From Notospermus geniculatus (taxonomy: Eukaryota; Nemertea; Pilidiophora; Heteronemertea; Lineidae): DNA of 64,000 nucleotides. The notes under the pieces are model-generated. The model ran no database searches and was not told the DNA's origin. It worked only from the letters and a program-made list of their open reading frames with translations. This document shows positions 22,487-35,663 of this stretch, one piece after another. The translations under genes and the position numbers were made by a program. Location: contig NMRB01000077.1 of assembly GCA_002633025.1 (NCBI GenBank), positions 686,436-750,435 of the forward strand, read 5' to 3'. Every line of letters begins with the position of its first letter. The stretch's first letter is position 1.

Positions 22487-23729
22487 GGTCGGGGTTCGTA
22501 CACCTTTTCCTTCCAAAATTTCCAGGCCTTTTCAAGGCTTTTCCAGGCCAGCCAAGCCAAAATTCCAGGCCATTTTCGGCACTTTTTTGCATTCATTCAC
22601 TAGAGTACAAAAAATGAAATTAAAGACGACAAAATTCTTATTACGTTTCATTTATTTATATACTCTGCAACACAAATGCACAACTGGTGAACAACAATAT
22701 ACATCCACACCATTTTGCAGTTTTTTTCATTTCTTTTCAGCAAGCTTGTGCCAATCAAACCACTAGCCTCCTTGACAAAAGGAGGTCCCTAACTTGAAAA
22801 TTAATTATTTGGAATGCCACAATACAATACCAGTACAAGTAGACTGTGACATGACTGGATTCAAGGAAATTTCAAGTAAAATTAAAACAAGAAGTATTAT
22901 AGACAGGACTTATAGCTAGCCTCCTTTAAAAGGAGGTCCCTAAGTTTGAAATCAACTGAAGAATGTACAATACCAGTACATGTACAGACCAATACCAGTA
23001 ATATAAGCAGACTCAGTGAGACTGTGTGATTGACACAGATTCAGAATGTTTTACAAATCTTATAACTCATGCAGGTTCTCTTACTTCCCTAAACTAAACC
23101 TTGGGGGAGGGTGAATTTCTGAAAAAAGTCAGTTATGATTTCATACAAAAGGCAGTGAGAAAGTACCGTATATGCATGCAATTCACTTCTTCAAGTCATT
23201 CAGCTATCAGAAATCTCCTGGTCTACTTTCTCAGCAGCAGCCTTCTTTTTCTTGGCAGTTTCCCTGTGACTGTTTGATTTCGACACAAGATTCCGGATTT
23301 CTACCAAACTGCGCACACATTCAGCCTTTTTCACAAAATCATCAGCTGATTTTTCCAGAGCATCAGCCTCACTGAAAAGACGCCTTTTCTTACATTTCAT
23401 CTCCTCTATCTCATCATAAACTGCCTTGCGTTTCTTTGATTGTTCGGCATCCTGTTTTTTTCCTTTTTTCCGAGTCCTAGTAGGCCATGTACTGCTGACG
23501 AGCACCAGCAGCAGCCAACACAAGCTTCCTATCAATGACAACTTTGAGTCCTCCACCAACAGACTGAAGGTGGTCATAAATTTGCCTTCGGGCTACAAAA
23601 GATCTCTCCTGAAGATTGTCCACAAACATCTGTTTGTTCACAGAGAACCCCCTTTCCACGGTTGCCTGACCATGGGAGAGGATCAAGAGATCTTTCAACA
23701 CAAACCAGAGCTTCCCATAGTCCTAGGCT
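22487..23729 (-). pseudogene. hAT-like transposase 3' fragment
   Basis: Minus-strand frame 23477-23701 has a hAT dimerisation-type motif (LSHGQATVERGFSVNKQ). After a frameshift near 23480-23500, a Lys/Glu-rich coiled-coil-like tail continues (EIEEMKCKKRRLFSEADALE) to a stop at 23200. Downstream noncoding DNA to about 22487 contains repeated ttccaggcc words and ggttcgtacacctttt, which I take as the element's terminal region. The catalytic core is absent: the upstream side is cut where the Ty3/gypsy fragment begins. Not functional. The family call is from motif recall. Confidence 0.6.
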
Positions 23730-25865
23730 GAAGTTCACGTCGCGCAAACAAAAGGACAGTGAATCATTGAGTGAATTTATTGCTGAGCTGAAACGTTTGA
23801 CAGTTGACTGTAAATAGACAGCAGAAGACAAGGTCGAAGAACGACTTCTTGAGACCCTGTGTCATGGTGTGAAGGATGAGAAAATCACTAAGAGACTACT
23901 GAATGAATCTACGAAGACCGAACCTTTAACGTGGCAAAAGGCATGCGAGTTAGCCCTCGCCATGGAATCAGTCGACAAGGACTAGAAGGGATATAGTAAA
24001 ACTGCCCCAGACAACAGTGTGAATCGTGTGAAATCGAAACCTCAACCGCCTCAACAACCCAAACCCAGCCAGTCACCCCAGCGGTCCAAGGATGGAACAT
24101 CAGGTAGATGCATTCGTTGCAAGGGTTACCATAACGCGAACGATTGTCGACATAAGCACCAAACGTGTTACAACTATGGGAAGATTGGACATATTGGACG
24201 AGCATGCCTCTCAGGAAGGAAATTGGAATCGTCCCGGAAATCGAACGGATCGCAACGTGGTCGTGGAGGTTTCAATCGAGGTCGTGGAAATTATCCAGGT
24301 CGTGGAAAACGTGCACATTACGTTGGTGACATGGATCAGGATGAGTCACAATACGGAGACTACGATGAGTCTCAATACGGAGACTACGAGTCGTTAAATG
24401 CGGTGTACCATTCAGATGGAGGGGGAAACGATGAATACAAGGTGAAATTGTGCATTAATGGATTTGACATACCGTTCACGATAGATACTGCTGCATCCGT
24501 CTCGATAATAGGCGAAAATACGTATCGCAAATACTTCCGCTATGTGAAATGTGAAAGTTCTGATGTGAAATTGTTGAGCTACTCAGGTCAGCAAATTGAG
24601 CTGCTTGGTGAAATCCGATGTGGTGGCTAAGTACAAAGATTGTGAAAAGTATCTGAAGTTGATCGTGGCTAAGGGCTACAAGGTGTCTCTGTTAGGAAGG
24701 AACTGGCTGAGTGTATTCAAGTTAGATTGGAACGAGATATTCACTGTGAAACAGAATCAGAAACGTACGGTAGATCAGTTGATAAAGAAGTACTCAGAGG
24801 TGTTTGAAGGAAGCGGAACGATTAAGGGATTTAAGGCACAAATTCACATGAAGGAAGGCACCAAACCCATCTTTCATAAACCCAGACCCGTACCAGACGC
24901 ACTCCGTGAAACTGTCGAAAAGGAACTCGATCGGTTAGAAAAGACTGAAGTTATTGAAAAAGTCGATAGATCGGACTGGGCATCTCCAATAGTAGTTGTA
25001 CCTAAGGCAGATGATAAAAACGTCAGAATCTGTGGAGACTACAAGGTCTCTGTGAACCCGCATATCGAAGATGAACCATACCCACTTCCAACTGCCGAGG
25101 ATATTTTTGCAAAACTCGCTGGCAAAAAGAGATTTACAGTTCTTGATTTGAGTCAGGCCTATTCCCAGTTAGAAGTTGAGGAAGAATCACGACAATACCT
25201 CACGGTGAACACTTGTAAAGGCTTGTATCGGTATCGTAAGCTTCCGTACGGTGTCAAGACTGCACCTCAAATTTTCCAGAAGGTGATTGATCAGGTACTT
25301 GCCGGTCTTCCAAATGTGAACAGCTTCCAGGATGATATCATCATAGGTGAAGATGACGATGATGAGTATCTGAAGTCTTTGGAACTCGTGTTAGAGAGAT
25401 TAGCTAAGCATGGAATCAAGCTCAAGAGAATCAAGTGTAAGGTTCAACATGACTTGGGTTGAGTACCTTGGTCATCGCATCGACGCTGACGGAATCCATC
25501 CGACAGAGGACAAAATCGAGGCTATTGTGAAGGCCAGAGCACCTGAGAACAAGGGCGAGCTCAGAAGTCTTTTAGGACTGATAAATTACTACGGAAAATT
25601 TCTGCGCAACTTATCGTCAAGGTTAGAACCGCTGCATCGCCTACTTCGCACGGAGACGAAGTGGCACCGGTCCCCTGTGTGTGATGCAGTTCTCAAGGAC
25701 GTGAAACGGGAGATATCGAGTGACAAGGTTCTAGCGCACTACGATCCCAAGCTTCCGCTGAGCTTGGCGACAGATGCTTCACCCTATGGCGTTGGTGCCG
25801 TTCTCTCTCAAAAGTCATCGAATGGAACTGAAAGACCTGTTGCATTCGCCTCACGGANTGGTTAA
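23730..25865 (+). pseudogene. Ty3/gypsy LTR retrotransposon gag-pol remnant
   Basis: A gag segment from about 23737 (SLSEFIAELKRLTVDC) has in-frame stops near 23815 and 23983. A nucleocapsid region follows with one CCHC knuckle (CIRCKGYHNANDC) and a second whose second Cys is Tyr (CYNYGKIGHIGRAC). The protease region has IDTAAS at the active site and ends in a frameshift near 24620. The reverse transcriptase spans 24626 to about 25440 with catalytic FQDD at 25324-25335, followed by another frameshift near 25440-25460. The connection and RNase H region (LATDASPYGVGAVLSQ) ends at the N near 25858. No integrase and no LTRs were found. Frameshifts, stops and truncation at both ends make it inactive. 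Confidence 0.9.
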
Positions 25866-28380
25866 TTGGTAAAGAAGGTTCAAGATGAACGCTACTCAGT
25901 GTTTGAGTTTAACTTGGAACTTTCGCTGAAAGATGCCAAACATTCTTTTCTTAAAAACATAACCCACATCCAGGATTCCATGCTGCATGATGGGCGTATG
26001 AACACTGGTTCCTTGTGGGACCCTGAGAGATATCCATCTATCCGGTGTAAGAGGAAAGAATGTCCACCTGGAATAGGTGTCCACCTCCATTGTTTGATGA
26101 CAGATTAACTGTGTGAAGGTACCATTCATACATTCACAGGATTTTTGTTTTCCTGAGACGTTTTCTAGCATTTGCGATCTGACAGTGCCTGGTTCGTGAA
26201 GCAGATTTACACGAACACGGCTTTTGGTCAGTACCAAAAGTGCTGATGTACTTTACCACCCTCCCACACTTCACATGTATTTATGAGGCTAGTTATTGTG
26301 CTAAGTGCATGGAACATGTTCATGCCAGCAATAATACTCAAATGGCTTCAGTTACAGTTAGTACAGCAGTTGTTGGATGTGTCAAACGATTATTCTGATT
26401 GTAAAACAGTTTTGTCAGTTTGCATGCTACTGTTTTATGAAGAATGGTGAACATGAAGTGCAAAACGTGCATATTATTTCATATGCATCATCAACATATC
26501 GAATGAATTATACATATCTTTATTTCTATAACAATATCATCATACCGTGCTGCATCAAGTAACAGCATTGGCTAGTTCTCCATGTTGTTCCTACGCGGCG
26601 CTCGCGGCATCACCATTACCATACCTGATCCGTTCTGACCAATCTGACTGGATGATAAAGTAGCTATATTCAATGTGCGATATCTGGTCTTGATATCTGA
26701 ATGCTAGTTATCCGTTACTTAAGACATCGCCAGAGGAAACCGTTAGCAATCACAGCAATTGAACGAACCAGGGGTTCCCCTTCCAACGGTGAACTCATGA
26801 GGTGGAAATAAAAAACGCCAACATTTTAAAAAAGTAAATGGCTAAAATTGTATGTTTACGACGTTTCGGATAAAAACCACTGGCGGTTAATGTGGTATTT
26901 AACTTGTTCCAATGATAGAGATATTCACAAGTTAAAACAACTGTTTAAGTAGTTAAACCAACTGTTTGCAATGTCTGCTTCTGTTTTTCTGGTCCGAGTT
27001 GATGATATGGAGCTGGATCCGCATGCCTGGGGTGTAGGGTTGTACTTGAAAAATTTACGGCACCCTATAGCAGAATATACGGTTTAGTATTGCTTTTTTT
27101 TCGACAGAACAAGAGGTTTCATTGTTTAACGTTGTAGACCCTGTGAATTTTTAGTCATTATTTGACGGCAAAGTTTTTAGTATATGTTAGTTTCGACAGG
27201 TTGTGTACCTAATGACCCCAAACCTGGGGGAGGGGGCAACACACCCTCCTCAAGAAACCCATGGCGAATCCGAAGATTCTGCTGGGAATCTAATGCATAA
27301 CTCTGTATGTGGTGGCCATTATTAGCCCTCCACCTGGTGATTGTTTACGAACTGCTGAGGAGAGTCAGCCAGTGACCAATACTTGAGCAGCTGGAGATAA
27401 CAGGCCTGGTTACGGTGTGAATCATCCATGGTAAGGCCATCTGGAAGCCTTGAACTTCACTACATTAGTTTGACACGAGTCGTCAAGTCAAAAACTTGCT
27501 ACATGTACTTCCTGCTGGGAATTCAGAGTGCATCCTTTCCAGGACGTGCAAACTTTAACAATGTCCGCCATTGTTGACGTCGTCCAATGACGCACAGCCG
27601 GGGACAAAACGCGCCACCCAACAGAACGACGTTACGTCGTGAAAACGATGCATTGTCAAGCGGATCCTCATCCACTTCAAATGAATCAAAAAAAAGTCGT
27701 TGAAACTGTTTTCTTTTCAAGAAGACTGGCTTGACCCATATTCCCATTCATAGAATAAAACTCGTCCATTGACTTTCACAAAGTGTTGGTGATTCATTAT
27801 GACTAAGTTACTGAAAGGAGATCTCCATCATCTGAAATATCATTGTTTGACTAACATCTACCTCAGTGCATCATCTGCCTGCTGCTGATGACGTCATCAT
27901 GTGGACGGGAGGGAGTCACCATCGGCTAGATTCTCTATCAACAGAATTTAAAATTCTGCGGTGAAGGCCTCATCACTTCCTGCTTGTCGACAGTCGTCAA
28001 AAGAGGGCGAAACTTTAACGCCAATCAAAAAAGCTGTTGTCTTCAGCCCGTTCCTGTCATTCGTAAACCAATCATCATTCGTTTAACAAAACAACGAAAA
28101 CTTTTCTGATGTCCGATGCAATGAATTCGACTCAACTTTCATTGAATTGTGGAATTTCATGGTTTCATTTTGTCGACGAAATCCAGTGACTTTATTCGTA
28201 AGTTCACAACCAATAAGGGGAAACAGTCGACTTCAACTTAACGTCTGTGGAGCAGATTGCTGACAGATTGTCGGCTGGCAAATGGCGAGAGAACTCATAT
28301 CTCAGAACTTGTATTATTCATCAGAAGTGATAAAACATGTAATATGGCGGTGACTGCTCCCTCTTATCGGGCACTGAAAG
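25866..28380. other. No gene recognised
   Basis: The 25866-26240 frames match no domain I know. The remainder has only short frames, with no tRNA-like or terminal-repeat structure. Confidence 0.45.
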
Positions 28381-28614
28381 GGCAAAATGGAAGATGAAGG
28401 GTTGATAAGGGGTCATAGTGGACGTCTAGTGACAGATGACATGTTAACTGATCGACAGCCTGCATGGCGAGAGCTGACGATCTCTATCTCTCTTTATCTG
28501 GCGATAATCCCTTGGTTTAGGGACGGACTCAGATGCACTCTTCATATGGTCGCAAAATTTCGTTTGGGTACAAGCGCTCGCAGCGCCGACCTGTCGGTGA
28601 GCGGGTTCCTCATT

Positions 28615-28785
28615 GCAACAAGAAAACCTTGGTGGAAATGCCAAACGTTTCACTGAATACCAATGGCAAAAGAAAAACCTTGGTGGAAAAGCCAAACGTT
28701 TCACTGAATACCAATGGCAAAAGAAAAACCTTGGTGGAAAAGCCAAACGTTTCACTGAATACCAATGGCAGTACGGAGATGCCAT
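28615..28785. repeat. 51-bp tandem repeat, three copies
   Basis: The block starting ggtggaaa(a/t)gccaaacgtt recurs at 28631, 28682 and 28733. Since 51 is 17 codons, all frames stay in register, which explains the overlapping repetitive ORFs. Confidence 0.95.
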
Positions 28786-28892
28786 CTCAAGTTACTCATG
28801 TTCCTCACATGGATGGCGTCTTTTACTTGCCCTTACAAAGGCACCATGCCTTTCTGTCCCATGCGACGGACTGAAGAGCTAGGGATGATTAA

Positions 28893-28975
28893 ATCCCATA
28901 TGGCCCGGGATTCGAACCCGGGACCTGCCGCTTGCTAAGCGGACGTGATAAGCGCGGACTGGGCTATCAAGGTTC
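28893..28975 (-). pseudogene. tRNA-Ala-like pseudogene or SINE head
   Basis: Minus strand has an A-box-like tagcccagtccgcgc, an anticodon arm ccgc-ttagcaa-gcgg (anticodon AGC) and a T arm cccgggttcgaatcccggg. The acceptor-stem halves do not pair, so this is not a functional tRNA. Confidence 0.6.
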
Positions 28976-30680
28976 CAGGTTTCTACCTCAGAGAATGTTG
29001 AATCTCTCGGCACGCTGCACCCTGTGATGGCCCCAAAACTGACTTTTCGTATCCCGCGCGTTGAATCCCCCACTTTCAATCCACAGTAATCAGCTCTCTA
29101 ATGATAAGAACAATAGCTGGTTATGATTACTTTTGAGATGATTCTGAAGTGACCCTGTGAACCCTCTACCTGCCGCCCTCAGTGACTCATTGCAAATTAC
29201 ACCAAGGCTATGACAAAAGCACTAATTGTCGCTGACCATTCTTCTGTATCTTTATGAGTTTGTCTCACAGCGCCGCACTTCTCGGCTCCGGCGTGAATCA
29301 CCGGCACGCGGCGCCCGATTGGAAAACTGGTTAAACTATCGGTGACGGGCTATTCCTGCACGGGACCCCAGCCATATGGCGTCATTTAGTCATGATATAA
29401 TGACGTAATATGAGTGGTTTGGTCATTCTTAGATAAACATTGGCATCTTGATGGCTTTTCTTATGAGAATATCATTAAGCAGGTATTATCGCGTGACACA
29501 AAGACTATCGTCCGCCAAGAACCTCCCAAGGACTCGCGCCTGTCACCGCTGAGCTTCCGGGTTCGACCCCAAGTCGGTTCAATTCTTCATGATAGAGAGG
29601 GCGACTTGACAACACAGGTTTTCTCCAGACATTCCGGTTTCCTTCTGCTGTGTATTTCGAGCCAATAATACCTCTTGGGCGTTCGGCTCTCAACTCGACA
29701 AACACCTGATCCCTTCTCAACACTCTGTAACGAAAGGTTTATAAAATCCCTCATTACTCGTCCATACCGTCTGATTATGACGTAAGCACCACTGTCCCGC
29801 CTGTAGGCTGAGCATCACGACAGGGATACGCCTTCAGTTACAGCCCACACAACCCGATCGATACCAGCATCCCTCCTCCCAGCTTCACGTCACGACAGGA
29901 TCGTTGAGTCCCCGAGGCAGGTTGGCTTGTGCTGCCCTCTATAGCATCTTGCACTTAGTTCGTTTAGCATAATTGTTGTAGCAGGTTGCATAAATCTATA
30001 AAACTAAGTGGAACGTTGCGTTGAGATACAATGTCCAGTCTCACAGCCTCCGGCCTTATTGAATCTACTCGAACAACCTGAGTAGCTGAGGAAGGCGGTA
30101 TACTGAAAGAGACGCACACCAGTATGGAAATAAAAGGGGTAGTGGCAGAGGAGGTTGGTCAGGAGACCGAAGGTTCGAAACGTGCCTTTCACTTTAGCCT
30201 CTTACTCCGGGTATCCACGAAGCACCTGCTACATTCATGCCAGAGCATAGTCCACTTCTACAGGATAGAAGATTCGCCTTTAATTTAGATGACAACGACA
30301 GGTCTGATGACGTCATCATGTCCACCACCGGAAATATCATGCCCACTTACATCATGACGAGTTTGAACAGAAAATGTAAATCAAAGACCCTCTTATCATC
30401 TGTCAAGCCCACCCGGGCACATTGTCCGAATGTCCACTCTCTTGACCATAACATTATATAATTAACCTAATTAGCGGGTGATTAATTACATTAGCTTTGC
30501 TTCCTTGTCTCCTCTTGGAGACATCATCAGAGATCTTTTGTTGTGGTCGCCGTTGATGATAGAGGATGATGCGTCCAGGGACGCAAACGTGACTGATTAA
30601 TCATGTCCGCTCTAGTGTCTGAAGAGGCCGAGATTTGATGACAACGATGCGTTTAATGGGGAACCGGCGAACCAATCCGA
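28976..30680. other. No gene recognised
   Basis: Short frames only, with one isolated B-box-like gggttcgacccc near 29559. No supported coding sequence. Confidence 0.4.
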
Positions 30681-30685
30681 CAGAG

Positions 30686-30808
30686 GCGCTGACGCACAAC
30701 TACGGTGTTGACGCTAGAGGCACTCGCGTCACTCCTTCAGTGAATGACGTCAGCTCTACTGTTGGACTGAGCGCCTCTAGTGTCAACACCGTAGTTGTTC
30801 GTCAGCGC
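30686..30808. mobile_element. 123-bp hairpin, 36-bp arms
   Basis: gcgctgacgcacaactacgg, continuing tgttgacgctagaggc, pairs with the 3' arm ending gtcagcgc with two mismatches. The loop is about 50 nt. Probable minimal MITE. Confidence 0.85.
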
Positions 30809-31042
30809 CACACGCGGCACGCCGGTTCCTCATTAGAGTTAAGATGTCCACATCATCTATAAGATTTCTTACATAATGATAACAATGAGTTCGTGGCTTG
30901 AGCTCAGTCTTTGGATCTGTTTGATCCAAGAAATAGCCTAGAAACTGCCGTCACGGACGGTCTGGCTGTTAGCAGGTTGTCTGAACAGAACAACGCTGTA
31001 CGTCATCAGCAGTTCTATGAGTACTTACTCGTATATGGGAGA

Positions 31043-31229
31043 CTTACTGCCGTTAGAGGGCACCACCAGTTAGTGGTCGTAGGACGTCATGGAATTTGAC
31101 GTCACAGAGAAGAAATGCACGCCACAACGTCATCCATAATGACGTGGACGCCGTGGCTTATGGCACCCTGTGACGTCAGATTTCTGACGTTGGAGGACCG
31201 CTTACAGGCGCCCTCTAACGGCAGTAAAG
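31043..31229. mobile_element. MITE family A (actgccgttagagg ends), full copy
   Basis: The termini ttactgccgttagagggc and its complement gcgccctctaacggcagtaa bracket about 187 bp with several tgacgtca words. Partial relatives are at 45000 and 48161. Confidence 0.85.
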
Positions 31230-31917
31230 TCGCCCATTCCCAACTGAATTTGACCAGAGCAGAAGATACAGCATAAGATTTTTCAATAGCATCACTGTTA
31301 CACAACGTTTACCATCACGTAAGGCCTGTCTTGACGAAGACGCTCCACCATCCGTCTTCTTTGCCTGATCCAGGGCTGCAAGGATCGCCGGGAGGCCACA
31401 AATACCTCTCGCATATCTTACCAATGAGGCATATACCTGTGGCAGCCTCCCTCCCCTCCCCCGAGACTGAAAACTCGATACCCACTACACTGACGATCGA
31501 AGAATGCAGTCAATGTTTTTAGTTTCGTATTCTATCGTTGAATGGTTTCTGCGAGAAAAAAAAGTGAGATAAACATTGCTGGCATGTGCCGCATTTATTG
31601 ACGGATTTTCAATCTGAAGAACACTTGTAGCAGAACGAGTTTTTGACATTCCCAAAGAGCCTATAAGTACATTTCTGATGTAATACCTATTAATCAGTGG
31701 CAGGGCTATTTCCATATAGGCATTCAGTACCTTGTAAATCGGTTTTGAAAGCAGGATTACAGACTGAGAAAATTGTCCTGGATTTGAAGAAGACATTTTC
31801 AGGAATCGGCGGAAGTCAAAAACACGCCAGCAGTGAAACCTGCAAATTTCATACAGCGAAATTGAAATTTCTCTTTTTTTCAAAGAGAACTTGAAATTTT
31901 ATAAAGCGAACTTGAAA

Positions 31918-32635
31918 GGGGCTGGAAACTTAAGACAGGGTTTGTCAAAATGGGCCAATTTTGGAAACTACTTGACCGATTTTCCTGAAACTTGCAAGTT
32001 TAATAGGGTTGACCACATCATTGGAAAATATGAAGAAACAAAAGCAACAGACTGACCCTGACCTAATGAACTAAGACAATGCAATTTTTCAGACCCCCAG
32101 AAACATATGAAAAAAACATCCTACGGGTCTGTAACTTCACATATATGTTGCCATGATAATGTACCAAAAATGTTACAATAAATAAATAATTAATTTAAGT
32201 CACAACCTTTGATAATGAAACAAAGAAATATTGTAACAAATGGGCCCAGGCAATAGCTGGAAGGGCCTTATTTACAAGCCCTTTGTTAAGACTCACCAGG
32301 TTACCCAAGCACGGTCCTATTCACATTAACAGGTCAATAAATGTGCGTTACATNACAGAATTATACTTTTTATTGATCGTTACTTTTTTGTATATGATCA
32401 CATCAACATATGTATGAAGTTACAGACCCACAGGATGTTTATTTCAGGTGATTCGAAGGGTCTGAAAATGGCATTGTTTTAGTTCATTAGGTCCGGGTCA
32501 GTTTGTTGTTTTGGTTTCTTCATATTTTCCAATGATGTGGTCAACCCTACTAACCTTGCAAGTTTCAGGAAAATCGGTCAAGTAGTTTCCAAAATTGGCC
32601 CATTTTGACAAACCCTGTCTTAAGTTTCCAGCCCC
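31918..32635. mobile_element. 718-bp foldback element, arms about 250 bp
   Basis: ggggctggaaacttaagaca at the left and its complement at the right begin long complementary arms. The outside DNA on both sides carries agcgaacttgaaatttta units in the same orientation, showing insertion into a pre-existing short tandem repeat. Confidence 0.9.
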
Positions 32636-32699
32636 TTTCATAGAGCGAACTTGAAATTTTACGAAGCGAACTTGAAGTTTCAGAAAGAGAACTTGAAAT

Positions 32700-34370
32700 T
32701 TTTCATTTTGAAGAGTGCCTCGATGAGAATGTAATCGCAATGTTTGTATTTGCTTCATGGATGCCATGTGTTATTCTCGCGATTTTTTCCCATTTCGACG
32801 ATTGTTTTAGAACCCTGGGAATAACGCCTACCTTTGTATACTATCAACAACTGTTCCGAGTCTTATTCTTTTTACTGTTTGTCCGCATGTATGTTTTATT
32901 TGTTATAGGAATGCAGGAAAAGAACTAATCCTATGATGTAAACCTCGGCTTAAATTACCCACATCTCCATCGTCTTGGTATTTTGGTATGTACGGTACCC
33001 TGGCGGGTTTTTTTTGTTGACTCGGGATCGGAAAGACAAGCTAACTCTAAGTCGTACCAGTGTTTGTAGGCCTAATCTTTTGAAAGAATCAAAGCGATGA
33101 AAATTGCTCTTCAGCGACAAGTGAATCGCTCGTTAGCGACCGAAAAACTAGTTGCCGTTCGACATTCGAGATAATGCGGTGAAACCAGAAGTTTCCAAAG
33201 CATTTTCACAGTCAGCATTTCAAACGACCAGTTTGTTCTGGTGCAGTATAACTGACCAACCAGCTCTTACCATGCACAAGTAACTGACCAATCAGAACGG
33301 CTGCAAATGATTTACACATGCTGACGTAATAATTAATGCAACAAGGTGACCAATTGGGCAAAGGCATACACTGGTGTCATTGTTTCATTGGCGTACCCGT
33401 TGTTTTTCATATTTCGATCCAGAGTTCACTTGAATGAAGCGAAGTTCAGCGAGGTCTAGGGCTGTGAGGTGTTATGTAGGTTACACCAAAATATTTCGAA
33501 CAAAAACATGAAAAGGTACTATGTGGACTTTACTCGGTTTGCCAAAGAAATACATTTGTTCATGCAATGTTGGACGTGGTAGAAAAAAGCAGCGGTTGGT
33601 CAGCGCTGATGGAGGAGCTATGATTAACTTATGTTGACAAACACAGGAAATATGATTCACAACACGCTATCAAGGCTTAGACATAGCTCTTGCTAATTAC
33701 ATTAGATGATTGTCATAGAGTAGCATAAGTAGTTTGAAGTTGCTACTTTACCTTGGCCGAGTGGAGGAAGTTACGAGGTGACTAATGCCTCACCTCTCGC
33801 CGACCCGGCGCCATGCGGACGGCGGAGCCTGAATGTGTGCCATAGTTTCTTGCTTGGGCAGTCTCAGCCCGAGATGGGTGGGTTCGATTCCCAAAGAATT
33901 CAAGCAGATCGTTGCAGCCACTAGCCTGTTGGCTACATTATCTTTAAAGTCAGAATGATACGTATGTCGTGGAGTGGACACGTCTTTGCATCCTCTATGG
34001 TAGTGAAATGCTTTCCGCTAGGTGAGGCAGCAAAGAACCAACAAAGAAGCAGAGTCAAAACAGCGACCTGCCGCAGGTCACACTCTCGTTCATGGTAATA
34101 TGACTGTTGACCAAGCCAAGTGATAGTAAAGGCATCAAACATCGTACGATGCTCGGTTTTCCGCGCGGGCCTTTCCCTCCGGTGCCGTTCAACGTTTTCC
34201 ATTGCAAATTCTTCCTGGGAAGACGTTTTAAAATGCTTCCCTAGGCCTGGCCTAACCCTGAGTATAACAAGTCATATCGGTTTTATCAATCGTGTTACCT
34301 TGAGTTCCAGCCTGCGTCATATCGATGAGTTATATAGGAAATATTCCAAACATTTGGAAGAGAGATAGAA
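32700..34370. other. No gene recognised
   Basis: A hydrophobic 62-codon frame lies at 32740-32928 without supporting splice sites. A weak tRNA-Ser-like A box (ttggccgagtgg, 33755) and a distant B box (ggttcgattcc, about 33881) are too far apart for a tRNA. Confidence 0.4.
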
Positions 34371-34373
34371 TTC

Positions 34374-34949
34374 GAAACTGTGTTGATTGAGATTGAGTCG
34401 TGTGTTAACTCTCGTCCTCTGACGTTTGTGGGGGATACCATGGATTCTGTTGATCCTTTGACTCCGGCTCACTTCCTTCTTGGAAAGCCTGTCGTGGCAC
34501 AGAGTGGTGTCAAATTTACTGAGCTTGAAACAGTTGTGACTGCTGAGAATTTGAAAGACAGGGAAGTGCAACAAAGATTGCGTTTAGAGCAGTTTTGGAA
34601 AACTTGGACGAAAGAATATCTCCGTAATTTGCCCCCTGCTGTCAGTAAGTTTCATCAACGGGGTGAGTTACAAGTAGGATCAGTGGTGTTAATTAGGGAA
34701 GAGAATTTACCACGCTTGAAATGGCCCTTAGCTGTTGTGACCAAATTGCATCCTGGTAGAGATGGTATTGTCAGAAGCGTTACACTCAGGACAGCCAAAG
34801 CTGTTGTGAATAGAGCGGTTCAGAAATTGCACTGTTTGGAGGTCTGCGAACATGGTCGAGCAGAGGGTGGCGTCGGCGAATCATCTCCTGCCCAAGTTAA
34901 TAAGTCGTCTCCTAGTGAGACCGGTGCAGAAAAGTGTGAAAATTCGTGA
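34374..34949 (+). pseudogene. BEL/Pao retrotransposon integrase C-terminal fragment
   Basis: The plus frame shows the hallmark order of the BEL/Pao integrase tail: ESCVNSRPLTF, LTPAHFLLGKP, RLEQFWKTWTKEYL, VGSVVLIREENLP, LKWPLAVV and HPGRDGIVR. The catalytic core, protease and reverse transcriptase are missing upstream, so only the 3' end of the element remains. It is followed by noncoding DNA, a purine tract and a probable LTR. The ORF ends at a stop near 34947. Confidence 0.85.
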
Positions 34950-35663
34950 TTCAAAGGAAATTGAAAATGTTGGGCAGTTTGATTCTGAGGAACGTGTGAT
35001 ACGGACGAGATACGGTAGAGTTGTAAGGCCAAGGAGTGATTTGTGAAAACCAGTCGGAAGTGTACGACGTGCTCTGCTTCCTTCTGGCTCGTGCTCTTTC
35101 GGAAGTGTATGACGTGCTCTGCTTCCGTTCGAGTTTTCGTTCAGGATCAGAATTTGTGTATTATCGAATAGTTTGTGTGGAATGTGGATGACCACCAGTG
35201 ACTCTTTAAATTTTAGCTGCTTTACTGCTTGTGTTGTTTATTAACTCAGAGTGTAAATAGTTGATCGTCAGTGATCACGCGTTGTTTGTTTAATCAGTTT
35301 GTAGTGAGGTACTTGCACGACGAGGCGAATCATCTTCTGAAAATTCCAAACCTTTCATCATAAAGTTTGAGTCTAGAAGTGTAAGTACATGTAAGCGTCA
35401 GGATTTGCCGTCGTAGTGCAAGTGTCTCAACCGGTTCAATGCATGTATAGTTGGATCAGTTAAAATTCCAGATATTTGCTGATATTAGAATTTCTTAATT
35501 AAAATGGTCATTAGATAGTTGATATTACGATTACTTTGTGGTGATGCTTATTCCTTTTCCTTGTCAACTATTACAGTCTTAGAAATATCTGAGATATATC
35601 TGTTCATCGCTGATGAACCTTTCAAATTCATTGGTTGTTTACATTTGAGTGGTCTCAAATGTT

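Noticed and set aside
28893-28975. Functional tRNA-Ala
   Set aside because: Anticodon and T arms look good but the acceptor halves do not pair.
32740-32928. Hydrophobic 62-codon ORF resembling a GPCR TM6-TM7 exon
   Set aside because: No conserved receptor motif, no clear acceptor or donor, and no other receptor exons nearby.
33754-33892. tRNA-Ser gene
   Set aside because: A-box-like and B-box-like words are about 127 bp apart and no cloverleaf forms.
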